Assembly (NCBI GenBank): GCA_905479815.1
Contig: CAJQOA010000115.1
Location: 1-48,314, forward strand
From: an uncultured Psychroserpens sp.
GTDB taxonomy: Bacteria > Bacteroidota > Bacteroidia > Flavobacteriales > Flavobacteriaceae
DNA length: 48,314 nt
Reading direction: 5' to 3'
In this document: positions 1-7,917 of the stretch, piece by piece
Layout of the letters: each line of letters starts with the position of its first letter
Position numbering within the stretch: the stretch's first letter is position 1
The notes under the pieces: generated by a model
Told to the model about the DNA's origin: nothing
The model's input: the letters and a program-made list of their open reading frames with translations, nothing else
Databases searched by the model: none
Made by a program: the position numbers and the translations under genes

Positions 1-13
1 TTTTTCTCTTAGA

Positions 14-1033
14 CTAAAAACGATGCAACACCTCCAATAAACGAACATGCATCTCATCTGTATAATCGAGATGCGTCACCATACGCAACTTATTGCTTCC
101 CATACCAATAATATGAATATCCTTATCTGATAATTGTTTTAGAAATTCGCTTTCATCTACATGAGATTCTAGCTCAAAAATCACAATATTGGTTTCTATT
201 GGTTCTACTTTCTTAATGATAGATAGGTCTTCTAAAACTTGACCAATCTCTTTTGCTTTTTTATGGTCGTCTATTAATCGATCTAAGTGATGATCTAAAG
301 CATACAATCCAGCAGCAGCTAAATAGCCTACTTGGCGCATACCTCCTCCTAATATTTTACGAACACGAATGGCACCTTTCATGATGTCATTATTACCAAT
401 AAGTACAGAACCTATTGGGCAACCTAAACCTTTACTCAAGCATACAGATATGGTATCAAATAACTGTCCGTAATCTTCAGCAGTCTCTTTTGTATTGGCT
501 AGCGCATTCCATAGTCGTGCTCCATCTAAATGGTAACTTAGATTATGTGTATCACAAACGGTTCTAATGCGCTTTAATTCTTCAAAATCCCAGCAAGCTC
601 CTCCTCCTTTATTCGTTGTATTCTCTACTTCTACTAAAGTTGTCAACGGACTATGATAAAAATCTGGCGGATTTATAGATTCTGCTACCTGAGCTGCTGT
701 AAACATTCCACGATGACCATCAATAAGTTTGCAGGAGATACCACTATTAAAAGAAGCTCCTCCTCCTTCATAGTTAAAAATATGTGCATACTTATCACAT
801 ATAACTTGCTCTCCTGGATTGGTGTGCAACTTAAGTGCTGTTTGGTTTGCCATACTTCCCGTTGGAAAAAACAACGCTTGGTCTTTACCAAACATTTTGG
901 CTAATCGTTCCTCTAAAGCATTAACAGAAGGGTCCTCTTTATAAACATCATCACCAACATCTGCTGTCATCATGGCGTCCAACATCCCTTTAGTTGGCTT
1001 TGTTACTGTATCACTTCTTAAATCTATAATCAT
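14..1033 (-). CDS. ltaE: Low-specificity L-threonine aldolase
   Basis: PLP enzyme that cleaves L-threonine or L-allo-threonine to glycine and acetaldehyde in the cytosol. The 339-aa protein is full length for the family. It opens with the typical IDLRSDTVTKPT segment, has the FFPTGSMAN stretch near residues 55-63, the cofactor aspartate in YHLDGARLWNA (D170), and the PLP-binding lysine in SKGLGCPIGS (K201). It begins only 3 nt after the stop of the upstream metalloprotease gene, so the two are probably co-transcribed, although no functional link is obvious. Family assignment is firm; the exact stereo-preference is not visible from sequence. Confidence 0.95.
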   Translation of the reverse strand: MIIDLRSDTVTKPTKGMLDAMMTADVGDDVYKEDPSVNALEERLAKMFGKDQALFFPTGSMANQTALKLHTNPGEQVICDKYAHIFNYEGGGASFNSGISCKLIDGHRGMFTAAQVAESINPPDFYHSPLTTLVEVENTTNKGGGACWDFEELKRIRTVCDTHNLSYHLDGARLWNALANTKETAEDYGQLFDTISVCLSKGLGCPIGSVLIGNNDIMKGAIRVRKILGGGMRQVGYLAAAGLYALDHHLDRLIDDHKKAKEIGQVLEDLSIIKKVEPIETNIVIFELESHVDESEFLKQLSDKDIHIIGMGSNKLRMVTHLDYTDEMHVRLLEVLHRF

Positions 1034-1036
1034 ATT

Positions 1037-3445
1037 TTAATTCTCGTTGTAATTACAAAAACCGCTACCAATTGGTGAACCATCAGGTATTTTGGGAGCA
1101 TTTTCTATTTTAAATTTTTCTGGGTGTTCTCTAAACTCTTTTATGATCATTCCGTATTGTGACGCATAAGCAGATGGTTTCTTTTTATTTGCAAGATAAT
1201 CTCTTAATACTAAATTTATAGCATCATTTGCTTTTGCTTTAACTTGAAATATAGATTGATCACTTATAGCTAAATTCATCATATGTAGTAACACACGTTC
1301 ATTAATTAATTGCTGAATTTCATCTTTATAAGCATCATCATATCGTTTTCCAAAAGAAGCATCTAATACTTGCTTTAACATCTCATCTAATCCCAACTGG
1401 TTGTCATCTAAACTTTTTTGCTGAATCATACGATTAGCACGTTGAGGGTTTAATAACAACTTCAATGTCATATCGCTTGCAGTCACTGCTGCACTCATAG
1501 GGTCAAAAGCAACTCCTGTTTTACCTTTGAAAGATTCTCGCGTTCTACCATAAGCATAGGCTCTTGGAGGAAATAGTTTTAATGTTGACTTCGGAATAGC
1601 TAACGCTTCCGCAGAAATTGTATGTAAGATTTGATCTAATGTTTCTTTTTGAATTTTGACACCAACCGGTTTTACTATGGTTTGTCCGTCTCCTTTTACT
1701 GCATAACTATAATCTAATCCGCCAACAACCTTCGTTGCTCCTTCTACTTGAAAACGGTGGAAAAAGTATAATGGCACAAAGACATCTTCTAATACAGAAT
1801 ATGGTTGTCCGTCACGAATATTATCCACTGAAAAATTTGAAATCGCTTGAGCTCTAACCGTCATTAAATTTTCTAATTCCTCTGAAGCACTTTTACCGTT
1901 ATCCCAAAGATGCGCAAATGCATGTGCTCCTCCTTGTGGTCTTGCATCTGAATCTGAAATAAATTGCAAACCTGAATCATCAGCAGATTTCAAAATCGCA
2001 TTTAAATTATCTTTCTCGTTTATATTATCATTAAATTCTGAATATGAATACGCTACTGTGACTTTATCCCAAGCACCTATTCCAACCGCATAAGCGTTTG
2101 AAAAGTCGATGTTTCCATTGGTCATAGAAATCGTTGGATGCGGATAATCCATAACAGATGCCCTACCATTAGCACTGGCAGCAAAATTATGTGTAAACCC
2201 AATAGTGTGACCAACTTCGTGAGCACTTAATTGTCTAATTCTAGCCAAAGCCATATCTAACATTGGTTGGTAATTATCATCACGCTCTGCAAATGGTTTG
2301 TTCATCAATGCTTGGGCTATCATAAAATCCTGACGAATTCTCAAACTCCCTAAACTCACATGCCCTTTTATAATTTCCCCTGTTCTTGGATCAACAACAC
2401 TTCCTCCATAACTCCAACCACGAGTAGAACGATGTACCCATTGAATAACGTTGTAGCGACAATCCATAGGATCTGCATTGTCTGGTAACATTTTAACTTG
2501 AAATGCATCTTTAAACCCTATTGACTCATAAGCTTGGTTCCACCAACGAGCACCTTCTAATAATGCAGAGCGAACTGGTTCTGGTGTACCTGGATCTAAA
2601 TAATAAATGATAGGTTCTTTTGCTTCGCTTAATTGTGCCGTTGGATCTTTCTTCTCTAAACGGTGACGAATAATATATCGTTTTCTAATAGGTTCTTGGA
2701 TTGGCGTTGCATAATCTAAATACGACATAGAAATAGCGCCACTCCTTACATCAAACTCTCTTTTTTGATACCCATCATCTGGCAATTCTATAAAACTGTG
2801 ATGTTGTATGACGCTTACCAAAGACGATGTTGGTGTAACACTTCTAATATTTTGGCCTTTAGCTTGCCCTTTAAAGGTTAGTAAAGCTTCAAATTCTACA
2901 TTTTTTGGAAATGCTTTTGTTCTATCTAATGATAAAGCACTTTTACTTACATCTAGTTTGTATGAACCTTCTCCTTTTAAACGATTCGTAACACCATGTG
3001 CATCTTGCATTAAAAATGGTGTAAAGTCTATTTTATATGTGCCATTATTATGTTCTATAATTTTAAAACCAAAAAGTACAGATTGAGCAAATGCCTGTTC
3101 TATACTTTTTTTCTCTAATTCGTTATCTGTAATCGCTCTATAACGCAAATTAGGTTGAATCAATAATAATTTATTACCCGCTTTTTTAAATGTAACTAAT
3201 CGCTCTTGACCCAATTGCCCTCGATCTAAACCAATATCATTAGACCCAACTCCTGTTGCTAAAGAATTAACATATAGAAACTCTTTATCTAAGTCCTCAA
3301 CGTCTAGATAAATTTTGTCTGTTGACTCTTCATAATGAAAGTCAAAAAAACCATTATAATCTTTTACTTTTTTGATGTCTGGTTTCTGTGAGAACCCACT
3401 AAGGATAAAGAAAAACACGATAGTGCCAAGTATATATTTTTTCAT
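1037..3445 (-). CDS. Secreted zinc-dependent metalloprotease (metzincin motif, DUF5117-type)
   Basis: Large 802-aa exported protein with an N-terminal signal peptide (residues about 1-19, ending GFSQ). The catalytic site is a textbook metzincin motif, HEVGHTIGFTH, at residues 409-419 (ligands H409, H413, H419; catalytic E410). A Met-turn, SVMDY, follows with M432. Long N- and C-terminal regions around the catalytic domain match the architecture of the Bacteroidota zinc-dependent metalloproteases that carry DUF5117/DUF4953-type regions. It probably acts in the periplasm or at the cell surface. It is the first gene of a two-gene unit with ltaE. The substrate is unknown. Confidence 0.9.
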   Translation of the reverse strand: MKKYILGTIVFFFILSGFSQKPDIKKVKDYNGFFDFHYEESTDKIYLDVEDLDKEFLYVNSLATGVGSNDIGLDRGQLGQERLVTFKKAGNKLLLIQPNLRYRAITDNELEKKSIEQAFAQSVLFGFKIIEHNNGTYKIDFTPFLMQDAHGVTNRLKGEGSYKLDVSKSALSLDRTKAFPKNVEFEALLTFKGQAKGQNIRSVTPTSSLVSVIQHHSFIELPDDGYQKREFDVRSGAISMSYLDYATPIQEPIRKRYIIRHRLEKKDPTAQLSEAKEPIIYYLDPGTPEPVRSALLEGARWWNQAYESIGFKDAFQVKMLPDNADPMDCRYNVIQWVHRSTRGWSYGGSVVDPRTGEIIKGHVSLGSLRIRQDFMIAQALMNKPFAERDDNYQPMLDMALARIRQLSAHEVGHTIGFTHNFAASANGRASVMDYPHPTISMTNGNIDFSNAYAVGIGAWDKVTVAYSYSEFNDNINEKDNLNAILKSADDSGLQFISDSDARPQGGAHAFAHLWDNGKSASEELENLMTVRAQAISNFSVDNIRDGQPYSVLEDVFVPLYFFHRFQVEGATKVVGGLDYSYAVKGDGQTIVKPVGVKIQKETLDQILHTISAEALAIPKSTLKLFPPRAYAYGRTRESFKGKTGVAFDPMSAAVTASDMTLKLLLNPQRANRMIQQKSLDDNQLGLDEMLKQVLDASFGKRYDDAYKDEIQQLINERVLLHMMNLAISDQSIFQVKAKANDAINLVLRDYLANKKKPSAYASQYGMIIKEFREHPEKFKIENAPKIPDGSPIGSGFCNYNEN

Positions 3446-3537
3446 AGTTGTCTTAAAACTTTAAATTTACTTATTTTTGACTTAATTGTGATAGTGACTA
3501 TACAAAATAAAATGTGTCTTAATTATTACAGAACCAT

Positions 3538-4251
3538 ATGGTTGCAGATGTGAATTTGCTACTATTTAATTATCAAATTATACTGAAAGCCCTTTTAAAC
3601 AGAATAAAAATAATTTTCAACCTTCTCAAAAGTGGCAGTATCAAACCCATTATTGATAACGTATCTACACGACTATACTCTACTAAAAATTTTGTTGGAG
3701 TTGAAGTTAAAAGAGATCAACTTAAAAACTTAGACTATAAACTAGATCTTACAATCAGACCTTTTGAGCAATCAGATCTTAATTCACTTAAAGAAGGACA
3801 AAGGCATATACGTTTGGTAGAAGAAAACATACCTGATTGTTATGTGGCAACTATCAAAGATAATATAACAGTATATAGACAATGGTTTTTTAAGCAAGAA
3901 CAATTTGAGCAAATAACAACGTATTTTGGTCCAATTTTTCCGATGATAAAAAAAGACGAAGCCATAATTGAAGGTGTTTTCACACATTTAGACTACAGAG
4001 GCTTACGCATTATGCCAAATGCCATCTACAACATATTAAATCAAGAGTATTATACGCATATAAAGAGAGTAATTGCATTCGTAGAACAAAGCAATATTGG
4101 TAGCCTCAAAGGATTTTATCGTATTGGTTTTGAACCTTATATTGTAAGACAAGAAAAATGGTTTCTCTTTAAGAGAACTGTTTCTTTTATTCCGCTTGCT
4201 TCAGAAATCCATGAAAGCTATCTAAAATTAATTGCAACGCCTTCTAAGTAA
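3538..4251 (+). CDS. GNAT-like N-acyltransferase
   Basis: This 237-aa soluble protein has the general layout of a GNAT acyltransferase. An N-terminal helical lead-in is followed by a strand-rich region (TIRPFEQSDLNSL), a central segment with a GVFTHLDYRGLRI stretch (about residues 141-153) that resembles the acetyl-CoA-binding turn, and then a GFYRIGFEP segment (about 199-207), the usual C-terminal GNAT signature. The canonical Q/RxxGxG/A motif is degraded to DYRGLRI, so the call is moderate. It is divergent from the metalloprotease gene and monocistronic. The start is the only in-frame ATG that includes the N-terminal helix. Confidence 0.6.
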   Translation: MVADVNLLLFNYQIILKALLNRIKIIFNLLKSGSIKPIIDNVSTRLYSTKNFVGVEVKRDQLKNLDYKLDLTIRPFEQSDLNSLKEGQRHIRLVEENIPDCYVATIKDNITVYRQWFFKQEQFEQITTYFGPIFPMIKKDEAIIEGVFTHLDYRGLRIMPNAIYNILNQEYYTHIKRVIAFVEQSNIGSLKGFYRIGFEPYIVRQEKWFLFKRTVSFIPLASEIHESYLKLIATPSK

Positions 4252-4315
4252 ACATAATTAGGTTTTAGTTTTTTCTAAAGGATATAAATATTAATTTTAC
4301 TGAAAATTATTGATA

Positions 4316-5426
4316 ATGATAACATCAGATCAAATCAAAGATCTCAATACACGCCTCGATAAACTTAGGCACTACCTTTGACATAGATGCCAAATTAATA
4401 GAAATTTCAAACGAAGAGGAACAAACCTTTGATCCTAACTTTTGGAATGACTCCAAGCAAGCTGAATTAATAATGAAATCTTTAAGAACCAAGAAGGCTT
4501 GGGTTGAAGATTATAAAATAGGTCAAACTCTTGTTGAAGACCTAGAAGTTGTTTACGAATTCTTTAAAGAAGATGAAGCCACTGCAGAAAATGTACAAGG
4601 TCGATTTGATAAGGCACTATTGCTAATCGAAAAATTAGAGTTCAAAAATATGTTATCTGAAGAAGGTGACTCACTTAGTGCTGTACTTCAAATTACAGCT
4701 GGTGCTGGTGGAACTGAATCTTGTGATTGGGCAAATATGCTCATGCGCATGTATTTAATGTATGCTGAAAAAAGCGGATTTAAAATCAAAGAGCTCAATT
4801 ACCAAGGAGGTGATGTTGCTGGTATAAAAACGGTAACTTTAGAAATTGAAGGTGATTATGCTTTTGGATGGCTTAAAGGTGAGAATGGTGTTCATCGTTT
4901 GGTAAGAATTTCTCCTTTTGATAGTAATGCGAAGCGTCATACAAGTTTTGCTTCGGTTTATGTCTACCCCTTAGTGGATGATACAATAGAAATTGATATC
5001 AATCCTGCAGATATAGAAATCACAACTGCGCGATCTAGTGGTGCTGGTGGACAAAACGTTAATAAGGTTGAAACTAAAGTACAGTTAACTCATAAACCTT
5101 CTGGGATACAAATATCCTGCTCTGAAACACGCTCACAACACGATAATAGATCTCGTGCAATGCAAATGCTTAAATCTCAACTTTACGAAATAGAATTACA
5201 GAAACAATTAGCACAGCGTGATGATATTGAAGCTGGTAAGATGAAGATTGAATGGGGAAGCCAGATTAGAAACTATGTGATGCACCCTTACAAATTGGTA
5301 AAAGATGTACGCTCTGCTCACGAAACTGGAAATGTAGACGCTGTTATGGATGGTGATATTGAACCTTTTTTAAAAGCATATTTGATGATGATGGGACAAA
5401 AAGAAGAAAATCAAAACGAACTATAA
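4316..5426 (+). CDS. prfB: Peptide chain release factor 2 (programmed +1 frameshift)
   Basis: RF2 recognises UGA and UAA stop codons and triggers peptide release. The true start is ATG at 4316. A 21-codon first frame ends at an in-frame TGA (4379-4381) and translation continues in the +1 frame from GAC at 4380, giving about 369 aa, the normal RF2 length (E. coli is 365). In the main frame I see the stop-recognition tripeptide SPF (in VRISPFDSN) and the catalytic GGQ ([11 protein letters not shown]). An automatic gene finder would start at the internal ATG at 4473 and lose about 50 residues. The gene itself ends with TAA, so it does not depend on RF2 alone. It is followed by arsC-like and Lys-rich genes at gaps of 14 and 10 nt, likely one transcript. 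Confidence 0.96.
4364..4382 (+). promoter_or_regulatory. RF2 autoregulatory +1 frameshift site
   Basis: The codons read CTT AGG CAC TAC CTT TGA C. The slippery CTT followed by TGA C is the conserved prfB recoding site: low RF2 makes the ribosome pause at the poorly terminated UGA and slip +1. In E. coli the AGGGGG upstream acts as an internal Shine-Dalgarno stimulator. Here only the AGG codon is kept and GGG is replaced by CAC, so the stimulator is weak or lost. This fits the reduced use of Shine-Dalgarno pairing known for Bacteroidota. Confidence 0.93.
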
Positions 5427-5440
5427 TTTAAAAAAACATA

Positions 5441-5782
5441 ATGATTACAATACTTCACAACCCAAGATGCACTAAATCTAGAGAAGGTTTAAGCCTTTTA
5501 GAAAATTCTGGCAAAGATTTTGAAGTGATAAAGTATCTGGATGAGCCAATTTCTGAAGACACATTGAAAAACATCATTTCACTTTTAGACATTAAGCCTA
5601 TAGAATTAGTTCGTAAAAACGAAGCCATTTGGAAATCTGATTTTAAAGGAAAAACACTATCAGATAATCAAATCATTAAAGCTATGGTTATGCATCCAAA
5701 ATTAATAGAACGTCCAATTGTTATAAATGGCAAGAAAGCTGCGATTGGTCGTCCATCTCAAAACATATTAGACATTATATAA
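5441..5782 (+). CDS. arsC: ArsC/Spx-family arsenate-reductase-like protein
   Basis: This 113-aa thioredoxin-fold protein of the glutaredoxin-dependent arsenate reductase family has the nucleophilic cysteine in HNPRCTKSR (C10). Arginines at R58 (LVRKNE), R91 (ERPIV) and R104 (IGRPS) match the anion-binding arginines of E. coli ArsC. The length is slightly short, as in the YfgD-like branch. It lies 14 nt after prfB with no other arsenic genes in sight. A general thiol-redox role is therefore as likely as arsenate detoxification. Confidence 0.85.
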   Translation: MITILHNPRCTKSREGLSLLENSGKDFEVIKYLDEPISEDTLKNIISLLDIKPIELVRKNEAIWKSDFKGKTLSDNQIIKAMVMHPKLIERPIVINGKKAAIGRPSQNILDII

Positions 5783-5792
5783 TTATTAGAAA

Positions 5793-6215
5793 ATGAAAAC
5801 ATTACTTATCTCAATTTTTTGCTCTGTTATATTTATTAGCAACGGTTTTTCTCAAGCTGCTGAAGAAAAACAAAAACTCAAATATGAGGCAGAGATGGAA
5901 AAGAAAAAAAAGGAATACATCAATGATTTTGTTGGAACACTAAAAGTTGATGACTTTCAAAAGGAAATCATCAAACAACAGATGGAATCTTACTTTGAAG
6001 AGTTTAAAAAAATCAATTTACTTCGCCTAAGAGAATTTGAACATAAAGCACTTGTTCAAAAATTAGATGACACACATTTCGCAGATTTGAAAGCAATGAT
6101 TACCGAAGAGCAAATGGAAAAAATCATGGACGCTCTCAAAGGTAAATGGAATCATAGCGAAGAAAAAAAGAAAAAAAAGAAAGAAAAAAAACGTAAGAAG
6201 AGAAATAAATCTTAA
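5793..6215 (+). CDS. Exported protein with poly-lysine tail, unknown function
   Basis: This 140-aa protein has a signal peptide (residues 1-20, ending NGFSQA), a helical charged core and a C-terminal tail of about 20 residues that is almost entirely Lys/Arg/Glu. The core (FVGTLKVDDFQKEIIKQQM and following, with a later ITEEQMEKIMDAL) has the spacing of small periplasmic Spy/CpxP-like helical proteins, but I see no diagnostic LTxxQ motif. It lies 10 nt after the ArsC-like gene, so is likely in the prfB transcript. The tail is encoded by several runs of 7-8 A, which are prone to slippage. Function not recognised. Confidence 0.7.
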   Translation: MKTLLISIFCSVIFISNGFSQAAEEKQKLKYEAEMEKKKKEYINDFVGTLKVDDFQKEIIKQQMESYFEEFKKINLLRLREFEHKALVQKLDDTHFADLKAMITEEQMEKIMDALKGKWNHSEEKKKKKKEKKRKKRNKS

Positions 6216-6268
6216 CGGTTATATTCATACTAATTTTATTATAATTTAGTTATAGACAATTTAAAAAA

Positions 6269-7108
6269 ATGGAAGTAATTAATTTACCAGACGATTTAAA
6301 TCTTAAAACGTCTTCTTCCTTAAAAGTATTCGATTATCATACGTCTAAAGAATGCTTTAAACAAATGGTATCTCTACAACAAAATACATTTAGTTTTCTA
6401 ATTGAAGGGCGTAAAGAAGTTTTTTCAGATAAAACCTCAGTTTCTATTGAGAATTCAAGTTTCTTATTAATGAAAAAGGGACATTGTTTAATGACTGAAA
6501 AACTCCCAAACACTGCCCATAACTACAGAAGTCTTTTATTATTTTTTTCAAATGAATCACTTATAGAGTTCATCCAAAAACATAAGATTCAAAATTCAGA
6601 GCACTACAATCAAAAATCTATTCATTCATTTACCTATGATGGTTTTTTAAAAACATTCGTTACTGGGCTTATTGACATTAGCAAACTAAACCCTGAAATT
6701 CAAACAAGACTATTAGATGTCAAGTTTGAAGAGCTAATGATTTATTTACAAGAAACTAAAGGGTCAGATTTTATTTTTTCTTTAATTTCTAATGTAGATA
6801 GTCAACTTCAAAGTTTCATTGACATTGTAGACACAAATAAGCTTAATAAACTCACTGTTAAAGAGCTTGCGTTCTTGTCTAACATGAGTGTCTCAAAATT
6901 TAAGCGAGAATTTGAAAAACATTTCCATAGTTCACCAAGCAAATGGTTTCAAGACAAAAGGCTTGAGCATTCTGCATTTCTATTAAAGACTAAATCTCAA
7001 AGACCGTCTGATATTTTTGAAGACATTGGTTATGAAAACCTTTCAAACTTTATACAAGCGTTTAAGACTAAATTTGGTGTGACACCAAAGCAATATCAAT
7101 TAGATTGA
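6269..7108 (+). CDS. AraC-family transcriptional regulator
   Basis: This 279-aa protein has the C-terminal double helix-turn-helix of AraC/XylS regulators at about residues 187-279. The first HTH is around LTVKELAFLSNMSVSKFKRE. The family signature around the second HTH is PSDIFEDIGYENLSNFIQAF followed by KFGVTPKQY. The N-terminal 180 residues are a divergent cupin-like ligand or dimerisation region (FLIEGRKEVFSDKTS, SFLLMKKGHC). It is followed on the same strand by the PEBP gene 88 nt downstream, a plausible target. The inducer is unknown. Confidence 0.9.
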   Translation: MEVINLPDDLNLKTSSSLKVFDYHTSKECFKQMVSLQQNTFSFLIEGRKEVFSDKTSVSIENSSFLLMKKGHCLMTEKLPNTAHNYRSLLLFFSNESLIEFIQKHKIQNSEHYNQKSIHSFTYDGFLKTFVTGLIDISKLNPEIQTRLLDVKFEELMIYLQETKGSDFIFSLISNVDSQLQSFIDIVDTNKLNKLTVKELAFLSNMSVSKFKREFEKHFHSSPSKWFQDKRLEHSAFLLKTKSQRPSDIFEDIGYENLSNFIQAFKTKFGVTPKQYQLD

Positions 7109-7164
7109 ACTTTTAGCACTACTTTTTGACCTAAATCAAACACAACGTTTTCTCCATATAGGCA

Positions 7165-7172
7165 TAGTTTTG
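7165..7172 (+). promoter_or_regulatory. Candidate Bacteroidota -7 promoter element
   Basis: TAGTTTTG matches the TAnnTTTG -7 consensus of the Bacteroidota primary sigma factor and lies 24 nt before the PEBP start codon. No TTTG -33 box is present at the standard 19-nt spacing, so this is a half-match only. Confidence 0.5.
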
Positions 7173-7196
7173 TATTTATAATTAAACACATACACT

Positions 7197-7754
7197 ATGA
7201 AAAAATCAAATTTTATTTTAGGACTGCTCTTAATGGTATCAATCACATTATGTGCTCAAAATACGTTTACTTTATCAAGCAATGATTTAGGTGGTGAAGC
7301 CACTATTACTCAAGAATTTGATGGTTTTGGTTGTTCAGGAAAAAATCAATCTCCGCAACTATCTTGGAAAAATGCTCCGGAAGGCACAAAAAGTTTTGCA
7401 ATCACTATGTACGATCCTGATGCACCAACAGGAAGTGGATGGTGGCATTGGGTTGTATTTGATATTCCATCAAATATTAACGAATTAGTATCTGGTGCTG
7501 GTAATACTAAATTAAATTTAGCTCCTGAAGGCGCTATTCAAAGTATAACAGATTATGGTGCAAATGGCTATGGTGGGCCTTGTCCTCCAGAAGGCCATGG
7601 CATACATCAATATATCATCACTGTACATGCTTTAAAAACAGACAAACTTGAACTAAACGAAAGTACTAACCCTGCTGTCGTTGGGTATTACCTCTGGAAC
7701 AATACGCTTGCAAAAGCAAGTATCATAGCTTACTACAAGAGAGAAAAGAACTAA
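7197..7754 (+). CDS. Exported PEBP / YbhB-YbcL family protein
   Basis: This 185-aa protein of the phosphatidylethanolamine-binding (Raf-kinase-inhibitor-like) family has an N-terminal signal peptide (about residues 1-20, ending ITLCAQ), so it should be periplasmic. Family landmarks are SPQLSWKNAPEGTKSFAITM, the ligand-pocket run DPDAPTGSGWWHWVVFDIP, and GPCPPEGHGIHQYIITVHAL. The bacterial members have no settled function. It sits alone behind the AraC gene and is followed by a terminator. Confidence 0.92.
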   Translation: MKKSNFILGLLLMVSITLCAQNTFTLSSNDLGGEATITQEFDGFGCSGKNQSPQLSWKNAPEGTKSFAITMYDPDAPTGSGWWHWVVFDIPSNINELVSGAGNTKLNLAPEGAIQSITDYGANGYGGPCPPEGHGIHQYIITVHALKTDKLELNESTNPAVVGYYLWNNTLAKASIIAYYKREKN

Positions 7755-7782
7755 TAGTAGGTCTTAAAAAGACAAACTCACT

Positions 7783-7814
7783 AAGCACATTACCTTTGGT
7801 TTTGTGCTTTTTTT
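7783..7814 (+). terminator. Rho-independent terminator after the PEBP gene
   Basis: Arms AAGCACA (7783-7789) and TGTGCTT (7803-7809) with a 13-nt loop are followed by a T run to 7814. Confidence 0.8.
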
Positions 7815-7875
7815 ATTTAAGAATACCTTTGTTTTGTTTAACAAAAAATTAACCAGTACCTCCCACAAGTAATTA

Positions 7876-7883
7876 TACTTTTG
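7876..7883 (+). promoter_or_regulatory. Candidate -7 promoter element for the TonB-dependent receptor
   Basis: TACTTTTG fits TAnnTTTG and lies 34 nt before the receptor start. A TTTG upstream (7833-7836) is too far for a standard -33 box. Confidence 0.5.
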
Positions 7884-7917
7884 TGCATCTAAACACACAA
7901 ACAATAAAGACTTAGGA

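Noticed and set aside
5441-5782. Arsenic resistance operon
   Set aside because: Only an ArsC-like gene is present. No ArsR, ArsB/Acr3 or ArsM is nearby, and the gene follows prfB.
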